A stretch of DNA of 64,000 bases. Origin: Cycas panzhihuaensis (taxonomy: Eukaryota; Cycadophyta). Below are positions 34,511 to 44,532 of the stretch, one piece after another. Both the position numbers and the translations under genes were made by a program. Below the pieces are notes generated by a model. It was given only the letters and a program-made list of their open reading frames with translations, was not told the origin of the DNA and did no database searches. Position 1 is the first letter of the stretch; every line of letters starts with the position of its first letter. The DNA lies in the NCBI GenBank assembly GCA_023213395.1, contig CM041465.1, positions 235,049,741 through 235,113,740 of the forward strand. The letters are read 5' to 3'.

Positions 34511-34918
34511 GGAAACTCAATGAAAACAAGATTCATTTTCACGGGCTTACAAACGAATTAGAGCCCATGCCCTTACGTAGCGGAGTGCTGCCCGACTTCA
34601 GAGACATACAGAGGTGGATCTAACTGTCAGATTGAGACGTGGAGACAACTAGTGAGACCAGAGCAACAAGATGGCAATGGTGAGATTGGATCCAGTGAGT
34701 GGATCATCTAAACCCAACCCCATTTCGTGCTTTGAAATTTACTACTTTTTATGAGTTTTTTAGTGTAGTTTTGGGCCTCTTAAAGGTAAAAAGTGATTTC
34801 TCAGAGTCCAAATTAGACCTAGAGAGAGGCAGGACTAGGGCATTAAGTAGCCTTAGTCTTAGCGAGCTTGGGAGTGGCTCACCTGGGCAAAATTTTTTTA
34901 TTCTTTCGAGTAGAAAAC

Positions 34919-34935
34919 CCCCCCTTTTAGGGGGG
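34919..34935. repeat. C6/G6 hairpin in the PMD leader
   Basis: CCCCCC TTTTA GGGGGG, a perfect stem. It lies just before the palindromic module cluster. Confidence 0.7.
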
Positions 34936-35009
34936 TGACGTTCATACCATGACAAAGATTATGGTGCCGCGATCTTTGCCACGGGGCCCCGATCACCATA
35001 GGACCCAGG

Positions 35010-35037
35010 CCAAACTCTGCGGTACCGTAGAGTTTGG
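35010..35037. repeat. 28 bp near-perfect palindrome in the PMD leader
   Basis: Arms CCAAACTCT and AGAGTTTGG around a GGTACC centre. Only one base pair does not match. A second, weaker one lies at 34945-34998. LTR modules of C, L and B are built alike (GGTACC next to AAGTTTG). Confidence 0.75.
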
Positions 35038-36933
35038 TGCAGTGCGAAGGTAAATTAAATGAAAAAAAATAAGAGATGGCCTTAAGGGCACCCAAATCTT
35101 AAGTAAATGAAGATGAGGGATGGTCCAGAGGGCAGAGAGGTGAGTATAAGTAGGATTCTGACTTGTTTTGGGATGTTTTATAGGTAGTGATCATGGTGGA
35201 TAACCGTGAGATATAGGTATGGTGATGTTGAGCTTCATAGAGATGATGTCCCATGAGGATAGACAGGTTTTGGCTAAGTGTGGCCTGGTAAAGGTCATGA
35301 GGACACTACAGTATATGTCAGACCAGAGGCTCTTAGTAGACATTGTCTCACATTGGGATAAACAAAGACATATGTTCCATCTCCCCCATGTAGAAAACAT
35401 GACAGTTACACCAGGGGATATTAGGAGGATCTTGGGAGTATTAGCAATTGGGAGGCCAGCATCATTAGGGGCACTACCTAGTAATGAGGCAGCACACAGG
35501 GAGGCTGCCACATTTTTCACAGGCCTAGATAGATAGGAGAGGAGAGATATCCCATTATAGAGTATGGTTATACTGGGGGTTCCTCGTGTGAAGAAATTGA
35601 TTACTTTGTATATTATGTTCCAGATATCCTAGAAATAGAATTATAGAGATATCCCTAGCAGATGGATGGATGTGGTAAGGAGATGTGAGGCTAGGGAGAG
35701 GCTTAACTGGGCTACCTTTACAGTGACAAACTTAGTCACCCAACTAGATGTTATCCAGGTAGTAGGAAAGGGTGGTTTGTCATACATCACACTGCTACAG
35801 TGTTGGTCTTTTGATTATTTCATAGTAGTGGCACCGGCAGGGGGACCACACTCCATTTCAGAGTGGACTCCCATGGTATACAAGTGGCAGATCTGATTTA
35901 GAGGGACCGAGGACTAGGTGCATGTCGGTCGCTTAGTGGAGGCTACATAACTAGACCTCCTCACCATGGAAGATTATATATTAGATCCATATCAAGGGGT
36001 GAGGTAGGACAATGATGACAAGGTAGGTGTAGCAAGAGTTTCCCCATGAGATGATGGAGATGGAGGTGATGGTGGCAATGGGGCTAGCCCATTGAGAGCC
36101 GTAGGAGGAGAGACAGGTCCATGAGGAATGTAGGAGGAGAGGCAAGTCCATTAGAAGCTGCAGAGGAGAGTAGGGGCCCATTGACATGAGCCTAGAGACT
36201 ACAGATAGTCAAGAGATCTAGGGAGGTAGCGACACCAGCAGAAAAGAGGAGAGACACCCCAGTAGCTGAGGTAGTTACTGAGGAGGTACCAGAGGAAGAG
36301 GAGGTACCTACAGCTAGTGGAGTACCCAGAGGAGAGGCTATCATCTAAGTCGAGGAGTCGGTGGCCCCACCAGATGAGACACTACCTTCTCTTATTATCT
36401 TTTGATTACCAGATGCTTAGTTTCTGTTTGATTTTGTTTAGTATGTATATGGAAACGTATTGACATGTGACATGTTAGATTTATAGGTGTGGTAGAGATC
36501 CAGAGATTGGTGGAGGCGATAGTATAGGAGATATTCCCCCGAGCCTACATAGAGGGGCAACCTCCCATCCAAGTAGGAGATGAGCCTAGATTGATAAGTG
36601 CACATACTGTAGCATTCGCCCTGCTAGTAAGGGTGAGAGATGTCTAGATAGCAGAGTCCTAGGAGCACGAGGCACATGTGGGACACCTACAGGGAGAGTT
36701 AGATGAGACACATGTAGAGATGAATGCCCTTTGAGATTGAGTACAGGCACTAGAGGCTCTTAAAGGAGTAGGTGGGGACGCTGAGGGTCATGAGGTGGCA
36801 TCTAGGTCATCGAGGAGCAGGACCTACACCCACGTGATAGCGACGACCCATAGGAGACCTCAAGACGAGGGGAGCGAGGCAGAGAGCTCCGGGAGGCGTA
36901 GGAGGAGCCTAGGAGGCATGTCGTCCCCAGGAT

Positions 36934-37640
36934 AGGGATCACATAGGCTAGGAGATGATACCCAGGAGCGAGGTACCAATAGTAGAGTGTAGGAGTTTTG
37001 ATTTGATAGGGGAAAGCACGGACCTCCAGGGAGTCACCATATATTACCACATGATTGTACTCCTCCCTACAAGGATTCTGGCTTCCCACGGGTGATGTAT
37101 CATACCATTTGTATGATATGACACATGATGATTATTTTATGTATATAGATGGGACGATTGATGCCCCATTTAATATATGATTATGTGTATAATGACATGT
37201 GATGGATGTTGTATATTTATGCTTTCATGTTTGTGTATGTATATGTATGAGGGTATACGGATGCATGAGGATATGGTTGATGATATTTTGAGTTGATTAT
37301 TATATGATTTTGTGCTATGATATTTATTTGAGTTATACACACTTCCTTTCATGCAGGGCCATATTCTAAGCAGAGGCACACACGATCACCATGAGCAATG
37401 GTGATAGAGGCACGTGAGGCTAGGAGATAGGCCACCACACATGTCCATAGAGGAGCATAGCGAAATATGCAAAGGAAGAGGTGGCAACAAGAGAGTAATA
37501 ACACTCCAACACATCGTCCTAATTAGGGGATATGCCTAAATAGAAGGACAAGGTCCCTAGAGGAAGGGGAACAAGGGGGTTCCATGGGAGGAACCTGAAA
37601 GGAACAAGAAAGTCATCTAAGTCACCATCTTGCCTGTGGC
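36934..37640. other. PMD 3' region and AT-rich spacer in C
   Basis: 36934-37085 matches 8560-8720 of A in reverse complement. 37130-37340 is AT-rich with many TATG/ATGAT words, like 15880-16060 of B and 8450-8560 of A. No gene is seen. Confidence 0.5.
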
Positions 37641-37682
37641 TAGGAGGAATGGGAACACACTAAGGATGGTAGTTTAGGCTCA
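37641..37682 (-). repeat. Post-pol hairpin motif, partial copy in C
   Basis: The minus strand reads GAGCCTAAACTACCATCC, then GTTCCCATTCCTCC. It is the first arm of the unit repeated four times in B; the second arm is not clear. It lies about 30 bp after integrase. Confidence 0.65.
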
Positions 37683-37712
37683 TTTCAGAGCATGGAGAAG
37701 ATAGTAAAGAGA

Positions 37713-38900
37713 TCATGCATAGAATTTTTTAAGGAATTTCCCATTAATAGCTTTCTTGAATTCAAGGCCCTCCAGGGTGGCGATCCTATAGGCGCCATTA
37801 TCGAGACTCTCAAGAACGACAAAGGGACCAACCCATTTGGGTCTGAATTTAGTCAAGCGGTCATGGAGATATTCTAGCTTGAGGACTTGGTCCCCAGGAT
37901 ACAAAGGATGAGAATGAAGGTGTTTATCGTAAGTCCTTTGCAAGCGAGCTTTGGAGGCGAGTTTCACCTAGTAAGCAGCTAAACATCTCTCATCAAAAGC
38001 CTCAAGATCTAAGAGGCGAGCCTGATGAATAGACTCCTCATCAATAAGACCTCGAAGAGAAACTCGTAGAGAGGGGATCTCCACTTCCAAAGGGAGTACT
38101 GCCTCAGTCTCATAGACTAGGGAGAAAGGTGTCATTCCCATAGCTGTACGAATAGAGGTGCGATAGGCCCATAAGGCAGAAGGGAGCTGGAGGTGCCAAT
38201 CCTTTTGAGATTGGGCTACTGTTTTCTTTAGGATGTTGATGAGAGTTTTATTGAATGATTCAACCTGACCATTTTCCTAGGGGTAATAAGGAGAAGAGGT
38301 TTTGTGAGAGATTTTGAATTTCTCACAAAGTTCATCCATCTTCTTATTACAAAAAGGAGTTCTATTGTCTGTAATAAAGAGGTTAGGAATCCTAAAGTGG
38401 CAATGATATACTAGTAGATAAAGGTAGCTATCATATTCGCTTCTGCCCATTTCATGAAGTACTTCATGGCAGTCAAGATGAACTTATGCTGCAATGAAGA
38501 GGGCAGTGATATAGACCCAATAAGGTCCAAACCCCATTAGGCGAAGGGCCATGGAGATACGATGGGATGAAGAGCCTTAAAGGCACGTAGGTGATGTTGG
38601 CATACTCTTGGCATTGCCTACATCTCAAGCCATAGGCATGGGTATCTTTGAAGAGGGACAGCTAATAATAGCCCATATGAAAGATCCTCTAGGCCATGGA
38701 TTGGCCCCCCAAAGTGGCCCCGACAAATACCATGGTGGCATTTGCAGAGTATCTAGTCTACTTCGTAAGGAGTGATACAACGGAGGAGGATCCTGTCAAA
38801 GGATCTCTTGTATAATACTTCATCCATAAGGAAGTATTGCTTAGTGGTGGTCCGAATGCATGATCTAACCTTGCTACTAGCTTTCGGGTGGTACTGCTGC
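37713..38900 (-). pseudogene. Integrase of element C
   Basis: DDE integrase that inserts the cDNA. The N-terminal zinc-binding part begins near 38850 (FLMDEVLYKRSFDRILLRC) with a CRQCQ near 38620. The core has DLIGSI near 38525 (first Asp), ITDNRTPFC near 38370 (second Asp, Gly changed to Arg) and ENGQVESFNK near 38280 (Glu). The C-terminal end is open from 37967 to 37713: QRTYDKHLHSHPLYPGDQVL, LEYLHDRLTKF, then KKFYA and a stop. Stops and frame changes interrupt the core. The last part is the piece that A keeps fused to RT. Confidence 0.82.
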
Positions 38901-40340
38901 CGAGTAAGGTACCACACGATGTCACCATACCACTCACTATCAATAAGTGGATGGGAAGGAATGTCCTGAATAGTCAAGATAGACTCATCAGGGAGAGAGT
39001 CATCAATGGGAGCATCGAACAAGTTAGGGATAAGGGCATCTGCAAGCTACTCTGCCACTACCATCCCCTTCTTTGATTTCTTGTTGATGATTTAGAGATC
39101 AAATTCTTGAAGGAGGACGTCCCAATGACCAGTCTTACCTGTCAGGTTAGAACAGGTGAGTAAATAGCATAAGCGATTAGATTGGATGATCACCTTAGTA
39201 GTGTTTCTGAGCAAGTAGTGCCAAAACTTCTTAGTTGCGTGAACCAAGGAGAGGCATTCCTTCTCAGCAAGAGAATAGTTAAGTTAGGTAGCCACGAGGG
39301 TGCAACTAATGAAGTAAATAGCTTTCTTAGTTCTTGAATCGTCCTCCTAGCCAGCATGATGCCCAAACACTCATCGGTCGCTAAGGTATATAAGATGAAA
39401 GGCCTATTAAAGCAAGGGGTTGCCAACATTGGAGCAGAAGTAAGGGCTTCCTTAAGTCCTTTGAAAGCTTATTAGGCCTTAGCTGACCAAATAAAGTAGC
39501 TTCCATCTTTAATAGGTTAGTAAGAGGTTTGGCATTTACGATAAAATTTGCCAAGAAATGCCTAAGGAATTGAAGCCTACCTAAAAATGACTTAATCTGT
39601 CATTGAGTTTTAGGCAGCGGTATGTCAAGGATTATCTTAACTTTATTAGGATCAATTTGAATTCCTTATTTTGACATGAGGAAATCAAGGAGTTTGCCAG
39701 AAGTGACAGTAAATATGCATTTGAGTGGATTGAGACTTATATAGTATTTGTAGTATCATATGAAGATGCCCTACAAATTCAAAGGGTGATGGGCTCTAAC
39801 ATGTAAGAGACCCATCATATCATCCATAAAGACCTCCAATGTTTTGTTGATAAGGTCGTGGAATATGAAGTGCATCATCCTTTGATAAGCAGCACCTACA
39901 TTCTTCAATCTAAAGGGCATCACCTTATAGGCGAAGGTACCCCACGGGGTGGTGAAGGCCGTCTTATGGCAGCCTTCAGGAGATATTTGGATCTGATTGT
40001 AACCAAAGAAGCCATCCATCAAGGACATAAATTTGAAACCGGTGGTTCGATTGATGATTTGATTGATAAAAGAGAGTGAAAATTTATCGCTAGGACATGC
40101 GTTGGTGATATCATGGAAATCAACACATATTTGGATGGTCCCGTTCTTTTTATCAACGGGGACGATGTTAGATACCCATTTAGGGTAGTCAATGGAAGTG
40201 ATTAGTCATGCGTCTAGGAGTTTCTCAACCTCTATCATAATGGCGGCTGAGAGTTTGGGGTGTAGTGAGAGTTATTTTTGGTGCACGGGGCCAGTGCTAG
40301 GGACTATGGTAAGGTTGTGAGTGACAATGGAGGGGTCGAT
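38901..40340 (-). pseudogene. Reverse transcriptase and RNase H of element C
   Basis: RNA-dependent DNA polymerase with its own RNase H. The N-terminal start SIVTHNLTIVP and LHPKLSA..EVEKLLDA lies at about 40330-40230. WVSNIVPVDKKNGTIQICVDF follows, then MSLMDGFFGYNQIQISPE (40028 on), AFTTPWGTFAYKVMPFRLKN, and the catalytic FMDD at 39816-39830 (the family usually has FVDD or YVDD). Thumb and connection follow (FLGRLQFLRHF near 39570). The RNase H of the RT unit lies at about 39430-39100 (FILYTLATDECLGIML; AEKECLSLVHATKKFWHYLL). The 40028-39771 part is open; stops occur on both sides. Confidence 0.85.
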
Positions 40341-41320
40341 TCCCTTCATGTCAGAATAGTCCCACATAAAAACATCTCAGAACTCTTGGAACAAAAGGGA
40401 GTATTCCCTTACCTCATCAAGAGAACATTTTGCCCCCACCTTAATGACCTTGCCTAGGGTAAGGACTATGTCCTGGGTTGCCCCTATGCACATGGCATTC
40501 CCCTCCTCGAAATAAAGGGGGGCAAGGTCAATGGGAGGAGACAGAATAAGAGATGGGATTGGGTTGGCAAGGGTGGACCCAATCGTTAAGACCTTCTAGT
40601 GGCCAAGTCTATGATGACCAGAAGGAAGGTTAGGCATAGAGCCCGCTAAATTCTCAAGTAGAGCCTCATTGTTTTCAAAGTAATCCACCCCATGGATGAC
40701 CTTACTTTAAATAGATGAGGTGCGAAAGGAAGTAGGAGCGATGGCACTGCGGTGGTCAGAAGGCTAGCCAACATTCCCAAGAGACTCTACAGAAGAGTCA
40801 GGAAGGGGTCCCTTGTAAGGGGCGAAAGGAGGTTTCCTAGATTCATCACCTGCGGGGGGTGATGAAGGAGAAGACTCAAGGATTGATAGATCAATACAAG
40901 CAATAACATGCGATATAAGGTAGTGATTAGTCTCTCCAACATGAGAGGTTATAGGTTAAGACCTAGAACACGTAGATTGCCTCTTACTATGTGAAGAAGG
41001 GAAACAGGATAAGGGAGGTCCTCGTTCTCACCATTGGACTCGTCATTGCTAAGTAAGATAAGGCACCCATAGCTCCCAATACCAATAGGAGAAAAATGGG
41101 TAAGGTTTGAAGAAGATGACATAGGGTCTCCTTCTAAATGAGACAAATCAGGGATACTGATAGAACAAGTAGAGGCATGGGTGGAAGGGCCCTTCTTGCC
41201 CTTCACTCAACCATGGCTCACTTGGTTAGGTTAACAGGATTGTTTAGTAGATGGGAGTTTGTAGGAAACAACCCTCATTTGCTTATCATGGATGAACTTG
41301 AGTTGCCCCCATCAGGTCGA
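40341..41320 (-). pseudogene. Protease-RT linker of element C
   Basis: The minus strand matches the linker of A: NAMCIGATQD and LGKVIKVGAKCS near 40450-40500, and YDMKGIDPS just before RT. It holds several stops, and no enzymatic motif is seen in it. Confidence 0.6.
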
Positions 41321-41752
41321 TCACATAGCTCCCATTTGATTGAGCCACGGATGACCCAAAAGGAGATTGTAGTCGACGTCTACATCGAGGACTATAATAT
41401 CAATGAGGACAGTCTTGTCCTCAAGAGTAAGGGGGATCGAAATGTATCCCAAAGGAGTCTTCTTGCTACTATCGTAGCTATGGCATTGCCATGGAATAAG
41501 TTCCAAGGTAGAAATACCAAGCTCTTGCATGATGCACAAGGGCATGGTATTAACGAAAGATCCATTATCGACAACAGTCCTTTGCAATGTGTAATCAGAT
41601 ATATCAATGGTAATGGTAAAAGGGAAGTTCCATTGGCACTCCCTTTCACTAGCAAGAGGAAGATATTTAGGATAAAAAGAAATGATAGACTCACGACTTT
41701 GGGTAATGCCTAAAGTGTGAATGGATGCGTCACCCAATCCTAAAGCTTCCAA
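41321..41752 (-). pseudogene. Retropepsin of element C
   Basis: Aspartic protease, open over 143 codons. The catalytic VVDNGSF lies at 41559-41570 with NTMPLCIMQELGIS after it. The end motif DVDVDYNLLLGHPWLNQMGA closes it. The same motifs occur in A and B. No stop lies between the active site and the end, so this is the best preserved coding domain of C. Confidence 0.85.
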
Positions 41753-44269
41753 AAGGAGTGTTCGTTATTCAAGATAACTTCTCAAGATGTCCATAATAGA
41801 CATCCTGGTGGCCACAGTATGAAGCTCATCGATGACAGAAAAGGGCTTCCCCTTCACTGTAGGTTAGGGAAGAGGTCTCTTGAATTCATAGTGATCAGGG
41901 CAAATGGGGATAGTCTTGGGAAGCAAAGGGACTTCTAGAAGAGGGGTCTTTGGAAGAGGATCATGATGTGGGATAGACAAAGAGGTGTTTGTTGCCTCTT
42001 TAGTGGCTTGAGACTGAGTTAAAGCATATAGAGGGGTAGTCTCAAGCATCTAGATCACCTTCTTTCCCTTGTTCCAGGATCATAAACGTGAAGGGGTATG
42101 ATGATCAGGGGAACACGAAGAAGAAAATGAACCCTGCACGTCCTTCCCTTTAACATGCAAAGGGCAATGGTTCAAAGATCTTCCTCAATTCTGGTTATTC
42201 TTTTATTGAGAGTTACGATCGCTCTCCCCATGCTTGGGGAATGGATCTCTATGGACTAGTTGGTCAAGGTTGGGCCTTAAGGCCCCTTTCAGAGAAGGGT
42301 CACGTTGCGAGGCATCCCTAGGATGTTGCACCCAGTAGCGCGAATCATCATGGAATCATTCTCCATGAACAAAACACCACTTCTTCTCAAGGGAGAAGTT
42401 AGATTTCCTTGCTTGAGAGGATTAGGTGTCACTGCTCCTAGGAGGAGCAGCTTGGGAAGCTTATTGAATAGGTTTGTTGGATGTAGGTGATGAAGGAGCT
42501 TGAAGCTTAAGTTCCTTTATCATACGTTCGAATGAACATATGGAAGAGGTAAGGGGGTTTAGGATCTTCTTAGTTGAGTGGGAAGAAGACCTAGTAGGTT
42601 GCTGAGTTTTAGTTTCTTTAGTTGGTAGAGGTGCCTCACATCACTCTGAGGATTTTAGGGGCTTCTTAAGTCCAGCCTAGATCTAAATAGTCTAAAGTGC
42701 TAAGCACTTCCCTATGGCAGAGTCACATGTGGTCGCCCCCATCTTAAGGACTTCCACATGAACTTCTAGGCGAAGTGCATTAACAAAGATGTCCCTCTTC
42801 AATTCCTCTGGAAAACTAGCCTTAGTCGAATGGAGGAGGTCATGGAATTGCTGTACAAAGTCACGATTCATCTCATCATGACCTTATTTAAGCGAGAGGA
42901 GAGATTTCATTCCGCTTTCAAATAGACGAGCTACATCAAAATAGTTGATGAACTCATCTGCAAGTTACTGGAATGAGTAGATGGAGTGAGCGGGTAGGCG
43001 ATAGAACCACTTGAGGGCATTACCTTGGAGAGATTGTGGAAATAATTTCATTAGGATATGATTGTAGGCCCAGTAGTCTATGCATGCTATAGAGAAACTA
43101 CAAACATGCTCTACTAGATCCTGCAATAAAGTCCCATCAAATTTGGGAACTTCAAGGGGATGAGGTGGTAAGTTAGTCCCTAGTGACTCAATAAACAAGG
43201 GTGTCCATTTATAATCCATAAAGGGATGTGCCCTTGCCTAGATCACATGATCATCAAAAGATGAAGAAGGTAATGAACAAGAAGTGGATAGAGGTAGAGG
43301 ACCTATCCCTCCTTGAGGAAACACCCCTTGTTGAAAAGGGACTTGAGGGAAGGCACCTTAAAAAGGAGTTGGGTCCCCTTGCAAAGGTGTGATGTAAGGT
43401 GCTACGCAAGATGGTGGAAATGAGGGGTGAGGGACTGGATTCTACCCACATGGGCCACCTGTGGGTGGCACAACCCCATATGGGTGTAAAGGGTCCACCC
43501 CATAAACAGGAAGGTGGTTCCCTTTACTATGCCACCATGGCTGAGATATATAGCTTGGAGGTACGTAAAGGGAATGACCACTAGACTGAGTTTAAAAGAA
43601 TGTGAAGATGGATCCCATATGACTAGAGGTAGAGGTATAAATAGGACCCCTAGGTCTAACGGGAAATGTGTGTACCACATTTGGTGGTGGCATATTTGTT
43701 TGGATAGGAAGAGGCATGCTAACCCCAAGCTGGGAGAAAGACATACCTCGAGTGGTTCCAAAAGAGTTGGGACCATAAAGGGAAGTAGAGGATACAACAG
43801 GCATCCCTAAGGTAGATGTGAGAATCAGACGGGATGGATGTAATGGGATAAATAGGTTACTTGTTATAGGTGGGGTAGATGCAGATGAAGAAGATGATTC
43901 ACCACGCAAGACATCTTCAAACCATTTAGGACATGGTTAAAGGTGAGCGACATGAAAACATGTGTTGAGGGCCTCAACCACATTAGTGGGAGAGGTATCT
44001 GCCCAATCTTAAGATGTAGATAGAACCTTTAATGAAGTAGATCCCTTAGGACATTCCTCATAAGAATCACCACCTGGGTGATAGAACTCAAGAGAAAATG
44101 GAATCTCCACTCCATGAGTAGAGGGATAGACATCATGTGGGTGTTGTTGATCATCTGGATAATAGATAGGGTCGTCACCCTCTTGGGTGGACCCTAAGAA
44201 AGAGGTAGGAAACTCATGGGTGCTAGTGGCATAGGCATGGTATGCCCAATCAGAAGAGTATCCTTCCAT
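41753..44269 (-). pseudogene. gag: gag of element C
   Basis: Starts at the ATG at 44269 (MEGYSSDWAYHA), conserved with A. A Ser/Pro-rich region follows (43909-43592, with FSQLGVSMPLPIQTNMPPPN). The capsid core lies at 43219-42740: TNLPPHPLEVPKFDGTLLQD, FSIACIDYWAYNHILMKLF, ALKWFYRLPAHSIYSFQ, FINYFDVARLFESGMKSLLS, then DEMNRDFV. The knuckle WCFVHGE, stop, FHDDSRY is at about 42380-42340; its last Cys is changed to Tyr. The tail and linker (LYALTQSQATKEA; TPLLEVPLLPKTIPI) lead into protease. Many stops, mostly TAG and TGA that fit C-to-T change, interrupt it. Confidence 0.85.
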
Positions 44270-44513
44270 TGTTAAATTAGAATCCGATGATGAAAGGAGA
44301 TGGTATGTGGGATCTTCTAACAATAGGGGTAGACCTCGTAGGCAACGTGAGAAGCGTCACAATCAAGACTCACCAATGTGTTAGAAGAAAGAAGGAGAGG
44401 TAAATATAAGGTATGTGTTGGGGGCTGCCTAATAAAAAGAACAAAAGGAGAAAGCTACTAAGAGGTAGTAACACCAACAAGAAGAGAGAAAGACTAGCTC
44501 CCTTACTGGAAGG
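44270..44513 (-). other. Leader of element C
   Basis: The untranslated stretch between PBS and gag. It matches the left edge of the window (element L). Confidence 0.7.
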
Positions 44514-44532
44514 TCCCCAGTATGGTCGTCAG
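44514..44532 (-). other. Primer binding site of element C
   Basis: The minus strand reads CTGACGACCATACTGGGGA directly after the LTR. It has one transition from the TGGCGACC form. Confidence 0.8.

Larger units (their letters stand above)
34540..36933 (+). pseudogene. Plant mobile domain (PMD) gene antisense in element C
   Basis: PMD proteins of the MAIN/MAIL type act in plant nuclei in silencing and genome stability, and PMDs are also known from plant transposons. Here the ORF 35219-35536 holds LLVDIVSHWD, HMFHLP and VTPGDIRRILGVLAIGRPAS. 35666-35896 holds LGKGGLSYITLLQCWSFDYF-like sequence (seen as VGKGGLSYITLLQCW). The LVDxxxHWD..FHLP..TPxDI..ILGxL pattern is the domain signature. A Glu/Gly-rich linker follows (36030-36370), then probably an intron ending TTATAG at 36486. 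A last exon follows (AYIEGQPPIQVGDEP near 36540; AHTVAFALLVRVRDV near 36605) with a stop at 36931. Internal stops and no clear donor site mark decay. 34540-35180 is leader or intron. E2 has the same gene, so it belongs to the family. Confidence 0.75.

Noticed and set aside
36802-37089. 95-codon minus-strand ORF
   Set aside because: It lies opposite the last PMD exon, whose plus-strand frame is supported by E2.
34019-37640. env-like gene between integrase and 3' LTR of C
   Set aside because: No sense-strand ORF, signal peptide or membrane segment is seen. The readable gene is on the opposite strand and is PMD-like.
41138-41713. 191-codon plus-strand ORF
   Set aside because: It lies opposite the protease of C, which has clear catalytic and end motifs on the minus strand.
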